Shown: positions 36,970 to 53,366 of the stretch, piece by piece
How the letters are laid out: each line of letters begins with the position of its first letter
Numbering within the stretch: position 1 is the stretch's first letter
Assembly (NCBI RefSeq): GCF_015832195.1
Contig: NW_024037374.1
Location: forward strand, 372,001-436,000
Length of the DNA stretch: 64,000 bases
Direction: 5' to 3'
From: Motacilla alba alba
Lineage: Eukaryota; Chordata; Aves; Passeriformes; Motacillidae
Translations under genes and position numbers: made by a program
Notes under the pieces: generated by a model
Told to the model about the DNA's origin: nothing
The model's database searches: none
What the model saw: the letters and a program-made list of their open reading frames with translations, nothing else

Positions 36970-38335
36970 ACACTCTGTCTGTGTGTCTGTATCTGTGTGT
37001 GTGTCCCAAAGGAAATTTCCCCAACTTTGGGGAGTTTGAAGAGGTTTCCCCAGGGGTGTTGTCCCTGTGTCCATCTGTACATCCCGTCCCTCTGTCACTG
37101 TCACCTCCACACATCTCTGACCCTGCTGGCACCTCCCAGGTTGGCGCTGAACTCCTCCCTGCTGCTCCCCACCCCCAGCAATGACCATGGCAGGGAGCTC
37201 GGACCAGGAGCACCCAGGCCAGGGATGGAGAAGGAGCATCTGCCAGGGGCAGGAAGAATCCCCCATTCCAGGGGGTGTGGGGTGCACGGGGGGCAGCTGT
37301 GACCCCTGCCAGCCCCAGGGCTGCAAACCAGGGAGGAGATGTCTCAGCTGCCTCAGCTGAATTGCTTCCCTCAGCCCTTGGCTGTAGTGCAACCTCCACA
37401 GCAGGCTTTCCACAAGGAAGACAAAAGAAAGGAATTATTTCTGCCCTCTCCCTCATCCCTCCCCTTGTGCTGATTTTCTTGTCATCTCTCAGCAAAACCA
37501 ACCAAAAAGCATCTGTACTGAGGTGTTTCCCAGGGTCAGTTCCTAAATGGAACCAAAGGAAGGTTTTCTGCCAGGGCAAAAGTGAGAAATGTGGGATTTG
37601 GTCAGAGAGTTGAAAACATGACAAGTTTCTAAACACTGGAAATCCAGAGGCTACAGAAACAGAGTTTGCAGTTTGAACAGTCCATTTTCCTCCCTCTTCC
37701 TACTGTTCATTTGTCCCATCCCAACTCCAGAGGAGCAGATTATGGAAAGCAGGCCCACAGGGAGTGTTGGAGGCCTCATCCCAGAGAGAGGAAGAAAGAG
37801 TGAAATGGGGAAAAAAATTCCAGTTGTTTTCTCGATCGTAATGACCACAAATAGCTCTGTACTCCGTGTGCAGTATCCAGGTGATGAGGCCCATTGCTCT
37901 TTTTTATGCCAAAGCACAGCCGTTTGGAAATTGTTTCAGGACTAGAACAAACCACAGGCAAATAATTGACCCAGTTTGGTTCCTTAATCAGAAATCATGA
38001 AACTTCTCCCAAGCTGTGTTTCTCTGCAGTAAAGAAGGCAGTTTGACTGCTTTTGTCCTGAGTATCTCCTGAGTTCGTGGCTTCAGGTGGACCGGAATGG
38101 TCCCGGCACCCCAAAAGCAGCCACAATGAGCAGGATCAAACCCCCAGGGCACCATTAAATGTTCTCCATCTACGCCTTCCAGAGCCCAGCAGCAATTCCT
38201 GCTGCTGCCCCTCTCTCTGGGTCAGCCTGACGGGATCGCTCTGGTGTGCGGGGCCAGCTCCTGCAGGAGACAGCGCTTGGAGCCGCTCTGTGTCTCGCAG
38301 CTTTGGCATCTCCAGTGCCGCTCCATGGCCACGGT
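36970..38335. other. No gene seen
   Basis: Roughly 1.4 kb of unique-looking sequence. Open frames up to 220 codons exist on the minus strand near 37000-37630 but lack family motifs, consistent codon bias or splice-supported structure. Confidence 0.45.
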
Positions 38336-38339
38336 GCCT

Positions 38340-38660
38340 GTGCCACCAACATGCTAGCAATGTGCCACCATTGTGCCACCAACATGCTAGCAATGTGCCA
38401 CCAGTGTGCCACCAGTGTGCCACCAATGTGCCACCACTGTTTATGGCTGTGGTTCATCTTTCATCATAGTCCATGGCTGTGGCTCCTGTGCCATCACTGT
38501 TCCATCTTTTCCATGGTTACTCCACTGCTGCTCAAAAGCTGCTCCAGTGCTGCTCTGGGGGTGTTCCAGCACAGTTCCTCTGCTCATCCAACAGTGTTCC
38601 ACCACTGTTCCAACATTGCTCCACCAGTGCTCCAGCACTGCTCCAGCACTGCTCCAGCAC
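38340..38660 (+). repeat. Short minisatellites
   Basis: Two low-complexity arrays: gtgccaccaatgtgccacca-type steps of about 12 bp at 38340-38440, which include a 33-bp duplicated block containing aacatgctagcaatg, and tgctccagcac steps of 12 bp at 38605-38660. Confidence 0.75.
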
Positions 38661-38662
38661 TG

Positions 38663-38780
38663 CACATCTCCGCTGTTCCAGAGCTCTGTCTCTGCTCCTC
38701 CCCTGCTCCCCTGTTGTTCCACATCTCCGCTGTTCCAGAGCTCTGTCTCTGCTCCTCCCCTGCTCCCCTGTTGTTCCACG
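38663..38780 (+). repeat. Direct duplication, ~58 bp x 2
   Basis: A block starting cacatctccgctgttccaga and ending ccctgttgttcca occurs twice in tandem without visible differences, indicating recent duplication. Confidence 0.85.
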
Positions 38781-38811
38781 GCTGCTGCTTCTGTTCTAGT
38801 GCTGCTGCCAC

Positions 38812-39590
38812 AGCTGCAGTGTCACAGAGAGGTGAACGTTCAGGCAGCAACAGCTGTGGTGTCACAGAGACCAGGACAATGGGACTGCTACGGCTGTGGT
38901 GTCACAGAGAGGGGAAGGTTGGGGCGGCTGCTGCTGTAGCGTCATAGAAGGGAACATTGGGGCTGCCACTGCTGTGGTGTCACAAACAGGGGAACATTTG
39001 GGGCTGCCACCCCTGCGGTGTCATAGAGAGGGGAACGTTCGGGCTGCCACTGCTGTGGTGTCAGAGAGACAGAGTCTTGGGGCTTCCACAGCTGCATTGT
39101 CACAAGGAGGGGGAAGTTCAGGTTGTGACCACTGTGGTGTCACAGACAGTGGAACACTGGGGCTACCATTGCTGTGGTGCCACAAGGAGGGGAACATTGG
39201 GGCTGCTTCTTCTGTGTTTTCATAGACAGGGGTATGTTGGGTCTGCCGATGTGGTGTCAGAGATTGGAACGGTGGGGCTGCCACCACTGTTTTCTCATAG
39301 AGAGGGGAATCTTTGGTTTGCCACTGTGTTGGTGTCCGAGAGAGGGGAACGCAGGGGATGCCACCTCTGGTGTCACAGAGAGGGGGACTAGGGGTTCCAC
39401 AGCTGTGGTGTTACAGAGAAGGGAAGGTCAGGATTGCCACCACTGTGGTGTCACAAAGAGAAAAATGCTTGCGCTGCTACCGCTCTGGTGTGACAGAAAA
39501 GGGAACGTTGAGGCAGCTGTGGGGTCATAAAGAGTGGAATTTTGGAACTGCCACCCTGTGGTGTCCCAGAGAGGGGAACCCTGCCAAACC
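38812..39590 (+). repeat. ~60-bp minisatellite, about 12-13 copies
   Basis: The core tgtggtgtcacagagagggg, followed by aacgttggggctgccac, repeats about every 58-62 bp from 38812 to 39590 with moderate divergence. Open frames across it arise from the near multiple-of-three period. Confidence 0.88.
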
Positions 39591-39795
39591 TCCCCTGGTG
39601 CTGTGCCCACTCCAGGGCTGCTCCTCTGTGCTACTTCATGGCCTCCTGGGGACACTGTGACACAGCAGTGCCTCCTGGAGACATTGTGACACTGCAGTGT
39701 TTCCTGGGGACATGGGCACTGCAGGGACTCATGGGATCACAGGGGCCCTGTGACACTCTGGGGTCATGTAGAATCCAGAGGCCCCTTTGGAGCCA
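39591..39795. other. No gene seen; cctgggacac-type low complexity
   Basis: Short stretch with ggggacactgtgacac-like repeats leading into the LTR. No supported feature. Confidence 0.4.
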
Positions 39796-40566
39796 TGTAA
39801 GAGATGGTCTGAACTTTCCCTCACTTGCCTCACGTCCATCACAAGGTCAGAGACCAGGACTCTGAGGATCCTGGCTGAGCTGGATGCTCTCCAAGTGATC
39901 GTTCACAGCTGTGTTTACAGTGACTGCTTCTAGCAGGGGGCTGGCAAAGGAGCCACTTGCCCTGTGTGCTTGCACCTGCTTGTTGACAATAGCCCATGAA
40001 TTTCCCCACTTCTTGGCCAAATAAACTTTCTGGGACAGACTGAGACTGAGACCCCCATGATTCTAACACGATGCAGGGGGGCTGACCCAACTGAAACGAG
40101 ATGTGCCAGTGTGGTCGTTGGGTCAAGAAAACATTGACTCTCGCTCACTGCTGAGAACATGACCTGTTCCCCCTTGACGACTTCAATAGACTTATTCTTC
40201 ACTGTACCTGTTCCCCCCCAGTGATTTCAAGAGACTTACCTGTTCCCCGCCTTGGCGAAGGACTATAATAGATCCCTGAGTTACCCAGGACTTTGAGATT
40301 CTCCCAGATGTCACAAGGTGAATTTCCATCGATCTGAACCACAAGGATTTTGTCTCTACGTTTGGTAGCTATACTCTCTGTCTCTGTCTCTCTCTCTCTC
40401 TTTTTATCTTTTATCTCTTTTCTAATATGTCTATTGCATTTGCTGTGGGCACCCAATAAATGGTGCATTTGTTTTGATTCATAGTGAAATCCCCTCTGTG
40501 TTGTTTTCGCACTCTGAGATCAGGTAACGAACCATCACGTCCTCCACTTGTACGAGGATCGTGGCA
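39796..40566 (+). mobile_element. LTR (family B), upstream of the P450 gene
   Basis: Begins TGTAAGAG and ends GATCGTGGCA. It shares long segments with 43153-43756: ctgagactgagacccccat, aggactataatag, actttgagattctccc, a CT-rich tract, AATAAA (40455) and cactctgagatcag. No clear target duplication was found, so one flank may have been altered. It ends about 620 bp before the first coding exon of the P450 gene. Confidence 0.8.
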
Positions 40567-41188
40567 GAGGTGCCCAGCAAACCAAGGAAAAAAGACAAAA
40601 CCAGAGGTCAAAGTGTTGTCGGTGCTGTGGGGTGTCATGGGGTGTCCCTATCGGTGCCAGGACAGGCACAGAAGCTCAGTGCAAGGAACAGCCACGGGAA
40701 CATCCAGGGGACACAGGGACACCCTGCGGGACACGTGAATATCCCGCAGGACACGGCCCCGGGGCCTCGGGGACTTTGGGCCTGTTGGGGGTGGGGGGCA
40801 GGGGACATACAGAGAGGGACAGGGACACACAGAAGGGAACAGGGTCACACAGGGGAGATGGGGATGGGGACACTCAGAGGGGACAGGAACACACGACAAT
40901 GGACAGGGACACATGCAGAGGTATAGGGACACTCGGGTGGGGGACACTGATTCACAGAGAGAAGAGGGGACAGGGGAACATAGGGGAGACAAGGACACAC
41001 ACAGAAAGACGGAGACACACCAAGGGGGGAACACGATGCCACCAGGATACGCATGTGGGGACGCTGCCACCAGGACATGTCAGCACAAGGACTAACCAGG
41101 ACAAAAGGTGGATCCAGTGACACCCACCGCAGAGCCACGTGACCCCGCAGGTGACACCACCCACGCCTGACCCTTGCCCTGTCCCCAG
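40567..41188. other. 5' flank of the P450 gene with gggacac-type repeat
   Basis: 40690-41030 is a purine-rich low-complexity tract of agggacac/aggggac steps. The downstream part ends in a splice acceptor (ccctgtccccag, 41177-41188) that precedes the coding exon, implying an untranslated first exon further upstream that I cannot place. Confidence 0.5.
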
Positions 41189-41209
41189 CCTGTCGCCAGG
41201 AGCGGTTCC

Positions 41210-45644
<4,435 letters not shown>

Positions 45645-45712
45645 GGGACACGGGTCACCAGCACATGGGGACATCCCACAAGGCGGGTGTCACAGCCAGG
45701 AGAGGAGCAGGG

Positions 45713-45718
45713 AATAAA
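45713..45718 (+). terminator. P450 poly(A) signal AATAAA
   Basis: AATAAA, 69 bases after the P450 stop codon, giving a short 3' UTR. The next gene on the right is on the opposite strand. Confidence 0.8.
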
Positions 45719-45719
45719 T

Positions 45720-46020
45720 GGTGGCATGAAGGGAACAGTATCGTGGTGGTGGTGGGGATGTGTTGTCCTTGGTCATGGGGCACCTCATGGCATGGACATG
45801 TCAACCCATGGACTTGTCCCCCAGGCCACTTGGCACCATCCATGGCCACGTCCCCCATGTCCTCATACAGCCCCATGTCACCATCTATATCTTTGACCCC
45901 CCACCCATGCCCAGTATCGCCATCCACAGCCATGTCCACACGCATCTCCTTGTCCATGTCCCCATCCCCATCCCCATCCCCGCCATGTCCCCCAGTGTCA
46001 CCATCTGTGTCTTAGTTGAA
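45720..46020. repeat. Low-complexity ccatgtcccc repeat
   Basis: Imperfect runs of ccatgtcccc, tggtggtgg and ccatccccat between the convergent P450 and zinc-finger genes. A similar ccatgtcccc stretch lies at 59150-59310 next to the zinc-finger pseudogene. Confidence 0.6.
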
Positions 46021-46023
46021 TGT

Positions 46024-46029
46024 CTTTAT
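46024..46029 (-). terminator. Candidate zinc-finger gene poly(A) signal
   Basis: On the minus strand AATAAA lies in ggtaaaaataaagac. It would end a ~1.4-kb 3' UTR of the zinc-finger gene about 310 bp from the P450 poly(A) signal. Tentative because the UTR contains an inserted element. Confidence 0.35.
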
Positions 46030-46249
46030 TTTTACCCCAATGTTGGGTGAAGGGATTTAGAAAAATGAAAGAAAATCAAGGCCAAAATAAAAGGATTTAC
46101 GTGTCCATGCTGGCTGAGTTTCCATGTGCTTGGGTGGGTAGGAAGGATCTTTATTAGAGGGATTTCGACTCCATTTGTCTCCAAAATCCTGGTTTTTTGC
46201 TCCAGTCCATCACCATTTGGCTGTGAAAGATGCCTGTGGGCCAGAGAAT

Positions 46250-46310
46250 TAGAATCACAGAATGATTCAGGTTGGAGAAGACCTCCAATACCATCCAGTA
46301 TTCTTTGATG
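46250..46310 (-). mobile_element. CR1 LINE, extreme 3' end
   Basis: agaatcacagaatgattcag followed by gttggagaagacctcc is the reverse complement of the CR1 3' terminus. Only about 60 bp is preserved. Confidence 0.7.
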
Positions 46311-46479
46311 CCACCACAAGAAATGATTGGATGCAAAAGGTGAGATTTTTTTGGGGTCAAAAGTAAAAAACTGTGCTATCCCAAATGAATTCCTGATGTC
46401 GGTTTGCATCCCAGTGGATTTTTCTCCTGCTGCATCCAAGTGCCCAAGGGGAGCCTTATGGAAGGAAGGAAGTTGTGGA

Positions 46480-46750
46480 GACCACCAGCCAGGTGTCTTC
46501 TAACATGGACCACCAGGACCAGCAAGTCTCTGCCCAACGAGGGTCACTGTGGACCATCCAGCGGGGGTGCTCCAATGGGGGATGGAGTTGGAGCAGCGCT
46601 CAAAGCCCTTCCCGCACACGGGGCACTTGTAGGGCTTCCCTTACTGCTGCCTCCCTTGGTGCTGGGTCACGGCAGAGCTCTGGGAGAAGCTCTTCCCACA
46701 CTTGGGACACTGTTAGCGCCTCTCCCCAGTGTGGATCTGCTGGCGGGTGT
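46480..46750 (-). pseudogene. Decayed zinc-finger tail beyond the stop
   Basis: The minus strand encodes two degraded C2H2 modules (CPKCGKSFSQSSAVTQHQ and YKCPVCGKGFERCSN) with stops between them. The same modules with the same stop positions follow the fingers at 59390-59600. They are the former C-terminal fingers of the adjacent gene, now outside its reading frame. Confidence 0.75.
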
Positions 46751-47388
46751 TACAGTGTGACATCATAGCCTGCCTCAGCTGTCCCGGTCCTTCCCCAGGT
46801 GCCAATCACCTCTCCTTTCCTCCCACCCTGACCCCTGCTGAGGCCTGTCTGTCAGTCCGGGCATTCCAGAAGGGTGTTGAGTGATTGGCAGAGTTCAAAA
46901 GATGCCTTCTACCCCTGGGGGCCATTGGCCCATCCAGGTGTCCCTTTCACCTGAGACCTGCCTGCCCTGTACCTGGTTGGTGGGTTTCCTCTCCGTCCCC
47001 TCCCCCTTTCCCCCAGATTAAAGGGCATGCAGACCATGTGGTCGAAGTCTCTTGGAGCTGTTGCCAGATTCACGGGGCCACATGGCCCAGAATAAAACCC
47101 CTGGATTGAAACCCTCTATCAAAACTGACTCCTTCCTTCACCATCGCCTTAAAGCCTGTCCATCAGTGAGAAACTGAGGAGCAGACCCTCTGCCAGAGGA
47201 AAGCTCCATCCAGCTGCTTACCAGGGGCTCGGCATGCCTGGACTTGTCCTCTCCTGCCCTGCCACAACATCCAGCTAGCCAAGAGTGTCCCTGAGGTAAA
47301 ACATCTCATTTGCCGCTGTTTGGTTCAGATGCAGGGCCGGGCAAGCCAAGGCACGTCCCATCAGTAATACTGGTAAATAATGCCAATA
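46750..47388 (+). mobile_element. Insertion splitting the zinc-finger tail, probable LTR
   Basis: Comparison with the duplicate at 59600-59640 shows that about 640 bp interrupts a finger here. The flanks repeat gggtgtt on both sides. The insert begins acagtgtgacatc and has AATAAA near 47091, consistent with a plus-oriented LTR. The family is not recognised. Confidence 0.55.
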
Positions 47389-47452
47389 GGTGGGTGTTGA
47401 GGGTGGAGTTTTTCTTGAAGCCCTTCCCGCAGTCGGGGCAGCAGAAGGGCCT

Positions 47453-48726
47453 CTATTCTGTGTGACTCTGCTGATGCTTGAGGAGACAGTATCTGCTCTG
47501 AAACCTCTCCCCACACTCAGAACACTCATAGTGCCTCTCCCCAGTGTGGATCCTCTGGTGGGCAATCAGGCCAGAGCTCTGCCTGAAGCTCTTCCCACAT
47601 TCCCCACACTTGTAAGGCATGTCTCCGGTGTGGATCCTCTGGTGGACAATCAGGCTGGAGGGCGCAATGAAGCTCTTCCCACATTCCCTGCACTTACAGG
47701 GCCTCTCCCCAGTGTGGATCCTCTGGTGGGCAATGAGATGGCAGCTCTGCCTGAAGCTTTTCCCACATTCCCCGCACTCGTAGGGCCTCTCCCCAGTGTG
47801 GATCCTCTGGTGCATAATCAGGCTGGAGTTCTCGATGAAGCTCTTCCCACATTCTGAGCATGTGTAGGGGCATTCCCCAGTGTGCATTGTCTGGTGGATG
47901 ATCAGGCGAGAGCTGTCACGGAAGCTCTTCCCACATTCCCCACACACATAGGGTCGTATCCCAGTGTGGATCATCTGGTGGAGGTTCAGGCTGGAGCTCC
48001 TCCTGAAGCCTTTCCCACATTCTCCACATTTATAGGGCCGTTCATTGGTGTGGGTCCTCTGGTGGACGATCAGGTGGGAGCTGATCCTGAAGCCCTTCCC
48101 ACATTCCCCACACACATAGGGTCGTTCTCCGGTGTGGATCCTCCGGTGGACGATCAGGTGGTGGCTCCAGAGGAAACCCTTCCCACATTCCAAGCACTGG
48201 TGGGGCTTCTTGCCATCGTCAAGCTGCTCATGGACCACAGCCTCAGAGCTCTGGCCAGATCTCCGGCTGCCTTCCTGGCACAGGGTGGGTCTTTCCTTCC
48301 CAGAGCACCCTGGGCTGGATTTGCAGCCCCTCCTCCTGCGGGATCTCCGGGGCTTTTCCTCCCTGTTGGATTCCTGCGCCGTGGAGCCGCTCAAAAAGGC
48401 CTCTTCCACAAGGTTCTGCCGTGGGGATTTGCCCTCCCTGGTCTCCATCCTCAGCTCCTTGTCTGGAGGAAGAAGGACAAGGAGAGGATGAGATTTGCCT
48501 CCCTGCCAGAGGGAAGGGGAAGGAGATCCCCCCAGTCCATCCCCAGCAGGACGCATTGGCAGCACAGGTGTCCTGCAGCCGGGGGCTGGGCTGGGAGATG
48601 GAGCAGAAGAGAAGGGGAAAGGGGCAGTGACTTCCTCCTCACCTGCCTCAGTGTCCCGGGGCATCTTCTGCTTCCTCACAGCCTTCTCCTCCATCCAGAT
48701 AAGGTTTGGGAATGGGAAATCCTGAT
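47453..48726 (-). CDS. C2H2 zinc-finger protein, nine fingers
   Basis: Probable DNA-binding transcriptional regulator of the large avian C2H2 family without a KRAB domain. The terminal exon 48462-47453 encodes a basic Arg-rich segment ([16 protein letters not shown]), a linker, and nine tandem CX2CX12HX3H fingers, most joined by TGERP-type linkers, ending in HTE then TAG (47453-47455). An upstream exon (48726-48643) has a ttttccccag acceptor and a cag|gtgagg donor and contains the ATG at 48694. Spliced, this gives 353 residues. The 180-bp intron (48642-48463) is itself open and divisible by three, so retention would give 413 residues. A tenth finger follows the stop. Additional 5' exons are likely. 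Confidence 0.85.
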
Positions 48727-48779
48727 CTGGGGAAAAACAAGATGTGAGTACAATTGCCTTTGAAGATCCCGCTGACCAA

Positions 48780-49021
48780 GTCCATCTCTAGAAGTCACTG
48801 GGTGTCTGGTGGCCAGAAAAACCTCCAAAAATCAAGAAGGAATCCAAAAACTTCTCCCGGGACTTCCTTGTTTCCAGTGTCCTTACTTTGGGGTTGTGGA
48901 GGTCCCTCTTCTCAGAGCTGCTGGAGGCCTGTGGGTCCTGGGCATCCCCCCTCTCCTGGGTCCTGCTTAGACAGGCTGAGGGGCTATTGGGGGTCCCAGG
49001 GCTCACCCTCCCCTGATTCTG
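48780..49021 (-). other. Possible upstream exon or intron of the zinc-finger gene
   Basis: The minus strand contains an open stretch near 49006-48890 ending in aaccccaaa|gtaagg, a good donor, which could be a 5' exon. No family match; function unassigned. It is bounded on the left by the provirus target site. Confidence 0.3.
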
Positions 49022-49026
49022 TGAAC

Positions 49027-49608
49027 AATGTTTTTATGATTCGTGTCAACTGGCAATGGAATCAGCAAATGCTTCTATCTGCAGTGTCGAAAATAGACAC
49101 AAAGAAAGGTTCTGAAACTTTCTGACCAAATAGCCAAATAAAGCATCGAAATCAAAGAAGTATAGTAGAGTAATAGAGATGAGGTAGCAAGATGACCGAT
49201 GCTTAGAATAAAACAGAGGAAGTTGGAGTAAAGCTAAGAGATATTGCAACAAAGCAACTAAATGCTTAGGTATAATAAAAAGCTTGATGCACTTGACAAA
49301 ATCATGCAGCAGACACCAGGGTAAGGCCTCCCTCCAGACAACCACAAGAATAGGAATCAACGACCACCTGGAAAGATTATGGAATTGCTGCTCCCAGCTT
49401 ATTGATATTTGCTCATTTGGACTAACCAAGCACACTGGAAAATGCTTTGTAGGCTTCAAAGCAGTAGATATACTTTTATGAGCTTGTAAGTGGGGTGTGC
49501 CGTGAGTGGAGCGGTGACTCCCCGGCCACCCAGCGCTCCTTGCTTCCTTGCTTTAAAATAAGATATAGAAATAAAATTCGGATTGACTATTGAAATTTTA
49601 TATCAATT
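49027..49608 (+). repeat. 5' LTR of the provirus
   Basis: 582 bp. Starts aatgtttttatgattcg and ends tatatcaatt. It carries an AATAAA signal near 49570 and pairs with 55584-56161. Differences include gcagtg versus gtggtg near the start and a short indel around the poly(A) region. Confidence 0.93.
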
Positions 49609-49628
49609 TGGTGATGCCCACCCAATGC
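49609..49628 (+). promoter_or_regulatory. Primer-binding site region
   Basis: tggtgatgcccacccaatg begins with TGG directly after the LTR, as expected for pairing with a tRNA 3' CCA end. The tRNA was not identified. Confidence 0.55.
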
Positions 49629-49990
49629 CCTTTAGATCTCTTGGACTGAGGCTACTGCGGGGGCCGCCTCACTTTTGTGGCCCTTAGAGGCCAATAGCCC
49701 AGGAGCTAACAGCACCACGGACCCGGTAAAGAAATCAAGCAAGGAATGGAGCTCCCTGAAAACTGCAGTTTAAATCACCTGTAATTCCAGTGCACAGAGA
49801 TCCAGACAAGAACAGTGGGCTATGAGTATCGTTCGGTTGGGTGGACGTGACAGTGTCTGAGTGAAAGTGAGAGAGTGAGATGCAATATTATTGCGCAGCG
49901 ATCGAGGAGTCCTTCTGTCTGCGGTTCCATCACCTGCAAGGGGCTTGGCCAGTGAAGGGACGAAGTGAGTGGTGGGAGATACTGGTCACG

Positions 49991-51420
49991 ATGGGTCAGG
50001 GGAATAGCAAGACCTCTGGCTCAAGGAACCCCCAGAGAGGTTCAACGAACCCCCAGAGAGGTTCAACGAGCCCCCAGAGAGGCTCAAGGTTATGGGGCCC
50101 CCAGAGAGGCTCTAAAAACAAGAAAGGGAGTGAATAACCAGAGACAGTCCTGGACAGCCCCTTGGGGTTAATGATTGCACATTGGCATGCAATACCCTCT
50201 AGGAAGGGAAAAAGTAAAGAAAAGATGGTACATTATTGTATGGTAGAGTGACTAAGGAAGAAATTAGGCCTGATCATTTATATTGGCCAATGTTTGGGTC
50301 CTTTGATGATTGGATGTGTCAAGCTTTAAATAGTTATGTAAGTAGTAAGGAACCCTTTGATCAGGAGGAAAGTGATTATGCGGCACTTTGGAGAGGGGTC
50401 TCTGTAGTGATAACATTATACCCCCTGAATACTAAAAAAAGGAGAAAGGCGGAGGAAAAAGAAAAACCTTGGGAACCATTAGACAATTTGCCCCCTCCCT
50501 ATCAAGGGCAGGAAACTCTCTCCTCCCCTGAGAGGCCCTGGGGCTCGACAACTCCAGCACTATCACCACCATCTAGTAAGACTCGGAGTCAGAGGAGAGA
50601 ACAACGCCAGGAAAATAATTCTAGTGGGGAGGAGAAAGATCAAAAGAAGAGACCATTCCCCTTGAGAGAAGTCGTTATGGGAAGAAATGACAGGGGAACA
50701 GGGCTTGTAACAGTCCCACTTAATACTGGGAATGTAAGAGAATTTAAAAAGGAAATGGGGCAGCTGCTTGCAAACCCTTCAAGGGTTTCCGAGAGGTTAG
50801 ACCAATTTTTAGGCCCAAATATCTACACCTGGGATGAGCTTCAAGCTATATTAGGAATACTATTTACTACGGAGGAAAGGGAAATGATTAGGCAAGCAGG
50901 AATGAGAGACTGGGAGACACCAGCAAGGTCCACATGGTGATCAAATATGGCCTAATCAGAATGAGCAGGACAGACAAAATACGGGGGACCTTAGAGATAT
51001 CTTTATACAAAGGATACGGAATGCTGTACCTCGAGGGCAAAATATTAACAAGGCCTTCAGTGTGCACCAAGAAAAAGATGAAACACCTACAGGTAAAAAA
51101 AGGCTAGCAAAATTAGAGGATTAGCAGGACTGGGGTCTCCAAGAGCTATTGTGAGAAGCCCAAAAGGTGTACGTGAGAAGACATGAAGAAAAACAAAAGG
51201 CAAAAGCCAAGATATTTGTAGCACCTGTGAGGGAAACTCAGAAGGGGGAAAAGAAAGCGTTTAGAAGAGAAGGACAAAGACCTAGGGGAGATTTTAAGAA
51301 ACTTCCCCAATTTAGAAACCCCAGAGATGGTCCTGCAGATTATCATTGCCATTACTGAGGAAGGAGAAGACACACAAAGCAAAGCTGTAAGCAACAACAA
51401 AAAGATGGGGAAAAAAAAAA
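49991..51420 (+). pseudogene. gag remnant (MA, CA, NC)
   Basis: An MGQGNSK start at 49991 leads into repeats of a PQRGS-type motif and a stop at 50135-50137. A second frame (about 50170-50940) encodes matrix and capsid with a capsid-type segment (LDQFLGPNIYTWDEL near 50800). A third frame holds a nucleocapsid zinc knuckle near 51340, whose second Cys codon is replaced by TGA. At least three frame breaks mean no complete Gag can be made. Confidence 0.85.
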
Positions 51421-51489
51421 AAGTTTGAAGAGGACAAAAGGGGAGTCAGTGGCTGTACATCTTGGGGACCAGAACATCGAAAGAGTCCT

Positions 51490-52245
51490 TGATAAAACTA
51501 AAAACAGGTCCCCAAAGGGGAAGAAGTTACCATTTCAGTAGACACTGGAGCAGAAAAATCAACTATATAGCACCTCCCCAAAGGGGGTAAAATTAGTAAA
51601 GAAATTGCTCTAGCTGTGGCAGCAAAAGGGGAACCATTTAAAGTACTTGAAAATGTTGAAACTGAATCACAACATAAGATTTGTTTGAATGATATGTTAT
51701 TGGTACCAGAAGCAGACAATAATTTGCTAGGAAGAAATTTAATTATAGCTTTAGGAGTAAATTTAGAAGTGAAACAAGAAGAACTACAGGTACAGTTTTA
51801 TACCTTAATGTCAGAAGATGAAGACAAAATTAATCCAAAAATGTGGCACCATAAAGGGGAAATAGGAAAGCTGAAGATTGGATCCATTAAGATAGAAATA
51901 AGTAATCCAATCATTCCCATAAGAGTATCAGAAGCTTTGAGGGGTCCATCATCGATAGCTGTTGTCCATGTAAGAGGACACCAGAGGGGAACGGATTATC
52001 GGACTCGTGGGAATAATTTGGCTGATGCAGAAGCACAAAGGGCAGCAGTATGCTTACCAGTGTTTTCAAATAATTTGAATAAAAGTGAGGATGGTACAAA
52101 GTATCAAAAATGCTATATCTCAAAGGAAATACAAGAGATGGAGAAACTAGGGGCTAAGCTAGAAGGGGATAAGTGGCTTTTACTAGATGGTAGAGAAATG
52201 CTATCTAAAAGTTATGTTAAAAGAATAATTCACCAGTTACATTAA
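51490..52245 (+). pseudogene. pro and deleted pol remnant
   Basis: A retroviral aspartic protease with VDTGAE at about 51540 and a NLLGRN flap-end segment near 51720, interrupted by TAG at 51567-51569. The frame then enters the very start of reverse transcriptase and jumps near 51930 to the C-terminal part of RNase H. Nearly all of the polymerase domain is missing. It ends at a stop inside the integrase N-terminus. Confidence 0.83.
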
Positions 52246-52289
52246 TGAACTCATTGGGGAACATGAGCAGTAAGCAACCACTTTTTAAA

Positions 52290-53151
52290 GTTTTTAGGGT
52301 GTACAAGAATATTTGATATAGCAAAACAGGAGACACAGGATGCATTATTTGCCAGAAAATTAACAAGACATCTAGACAGACCCCCACAGGGAGGGAGAAA
52401 AACTGTGTACAGGCCTTTTGAAAAGATACAAGTGGATTTTACCAAACTACTGAAAGTGGAAAGATATAAGTATTTGTCAGTAATAGCAGACCAATTAACT
52501 CATTGGGTAGAGACCTACCCTGCGGCACAAAGAACAGCACATTTTGTTGCAAAGATTGTTTTAGAAGAAGTAACTCCACAATTTGGAATAATTAGAGTGA
52601 TTGATTTGGATCAGGGCTCCCACTTTACCTCGAAAGTGTTAAAAGAAGTAATGAAGGCTCTAGGGATCTCTTGGGAATATAATACCCCTTGGCACCCTCA
52701 GAGTTTGGAGAGAGCTGAAAGAATGAACCAGACCCTAAAGCATCAGCTAGCAAAACTAATGATTGAAACAAAACTATCTTGGATAAAGTGCTTCCCATTG
52801 ACGTTGTTAAATATTCGAACAATACCGAACTCAGAGCATGGGATCTCCCCTTATAAGATGTTATATGGGATACCATATTCTCAAGAGATGCCAGGAGATA
52901 AAATAACCTGTACTGAAAAGGATTGTAATTGCTATCCCTTTGTAAGCACTGAATGCAACTATGGTAAGGAGAGGTGGTATCATCATTGTCACAGGGGTTA
53001 TCCTCCAAGTGGGTTGTGTCCAGAGTGTAAACACATTGAACAGAGAATAGAGGAAGGAACATTAGAACTGGATTCGTATGAGTGGTGGATATTGTGGAAA
53101 TATGGATTAAGAGAGGGACTATCAAGTGAGGCAAATATTAAAATGATTTGA
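52290..53151 (+). pseudogene. Integrase core fused to env N-terminal sequence
   Basis: The integrase catalytic core is recognisable (VDFTKL near 52435, IDLDQGSHF near 52605, NTPWHPQS near 52685, the D,D-35-E region). At about 52890 the frame passes directly into a Cys-rich envelope-type sequence. A deletion has removed the C-terminal integrase domain and the env start. The frame closes at 53149-53151. Confidence 0.8.
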
Positions 53152-53366
53152 GTGTTGCAAAGGTAATTGAGTCCCTTGCAGATCCGAGCCAGTCAAAGCA
53201 GAGAACTGGGAAGTGTTTAAGAAACGGCACGAAACCCGGGAAAGCTCATACGGAACCCCTGAAGAACATCCTTGCTGCTGAGAAGATGGTACCCCTCACT
53301 GCTGGGAGCACCCTGCTAGGTGAAGGAGGCAGAGGGACAATAAACCTGTAGGGCCTTCTGGTACTG

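Noticed and set aside
38812..39590. Cys/His-rich frames resembling small zinc proteins
   Set aside because: They are translations of a ~60-bp minisatellite and lack the spacing of real zinc-binding modules.
47390..48763. Plus-strand Leu/Pro-rich frames opposite the zinc-finger gene
   Set aside because: They are shadows of the C2H2 reading frame on the minus strand.
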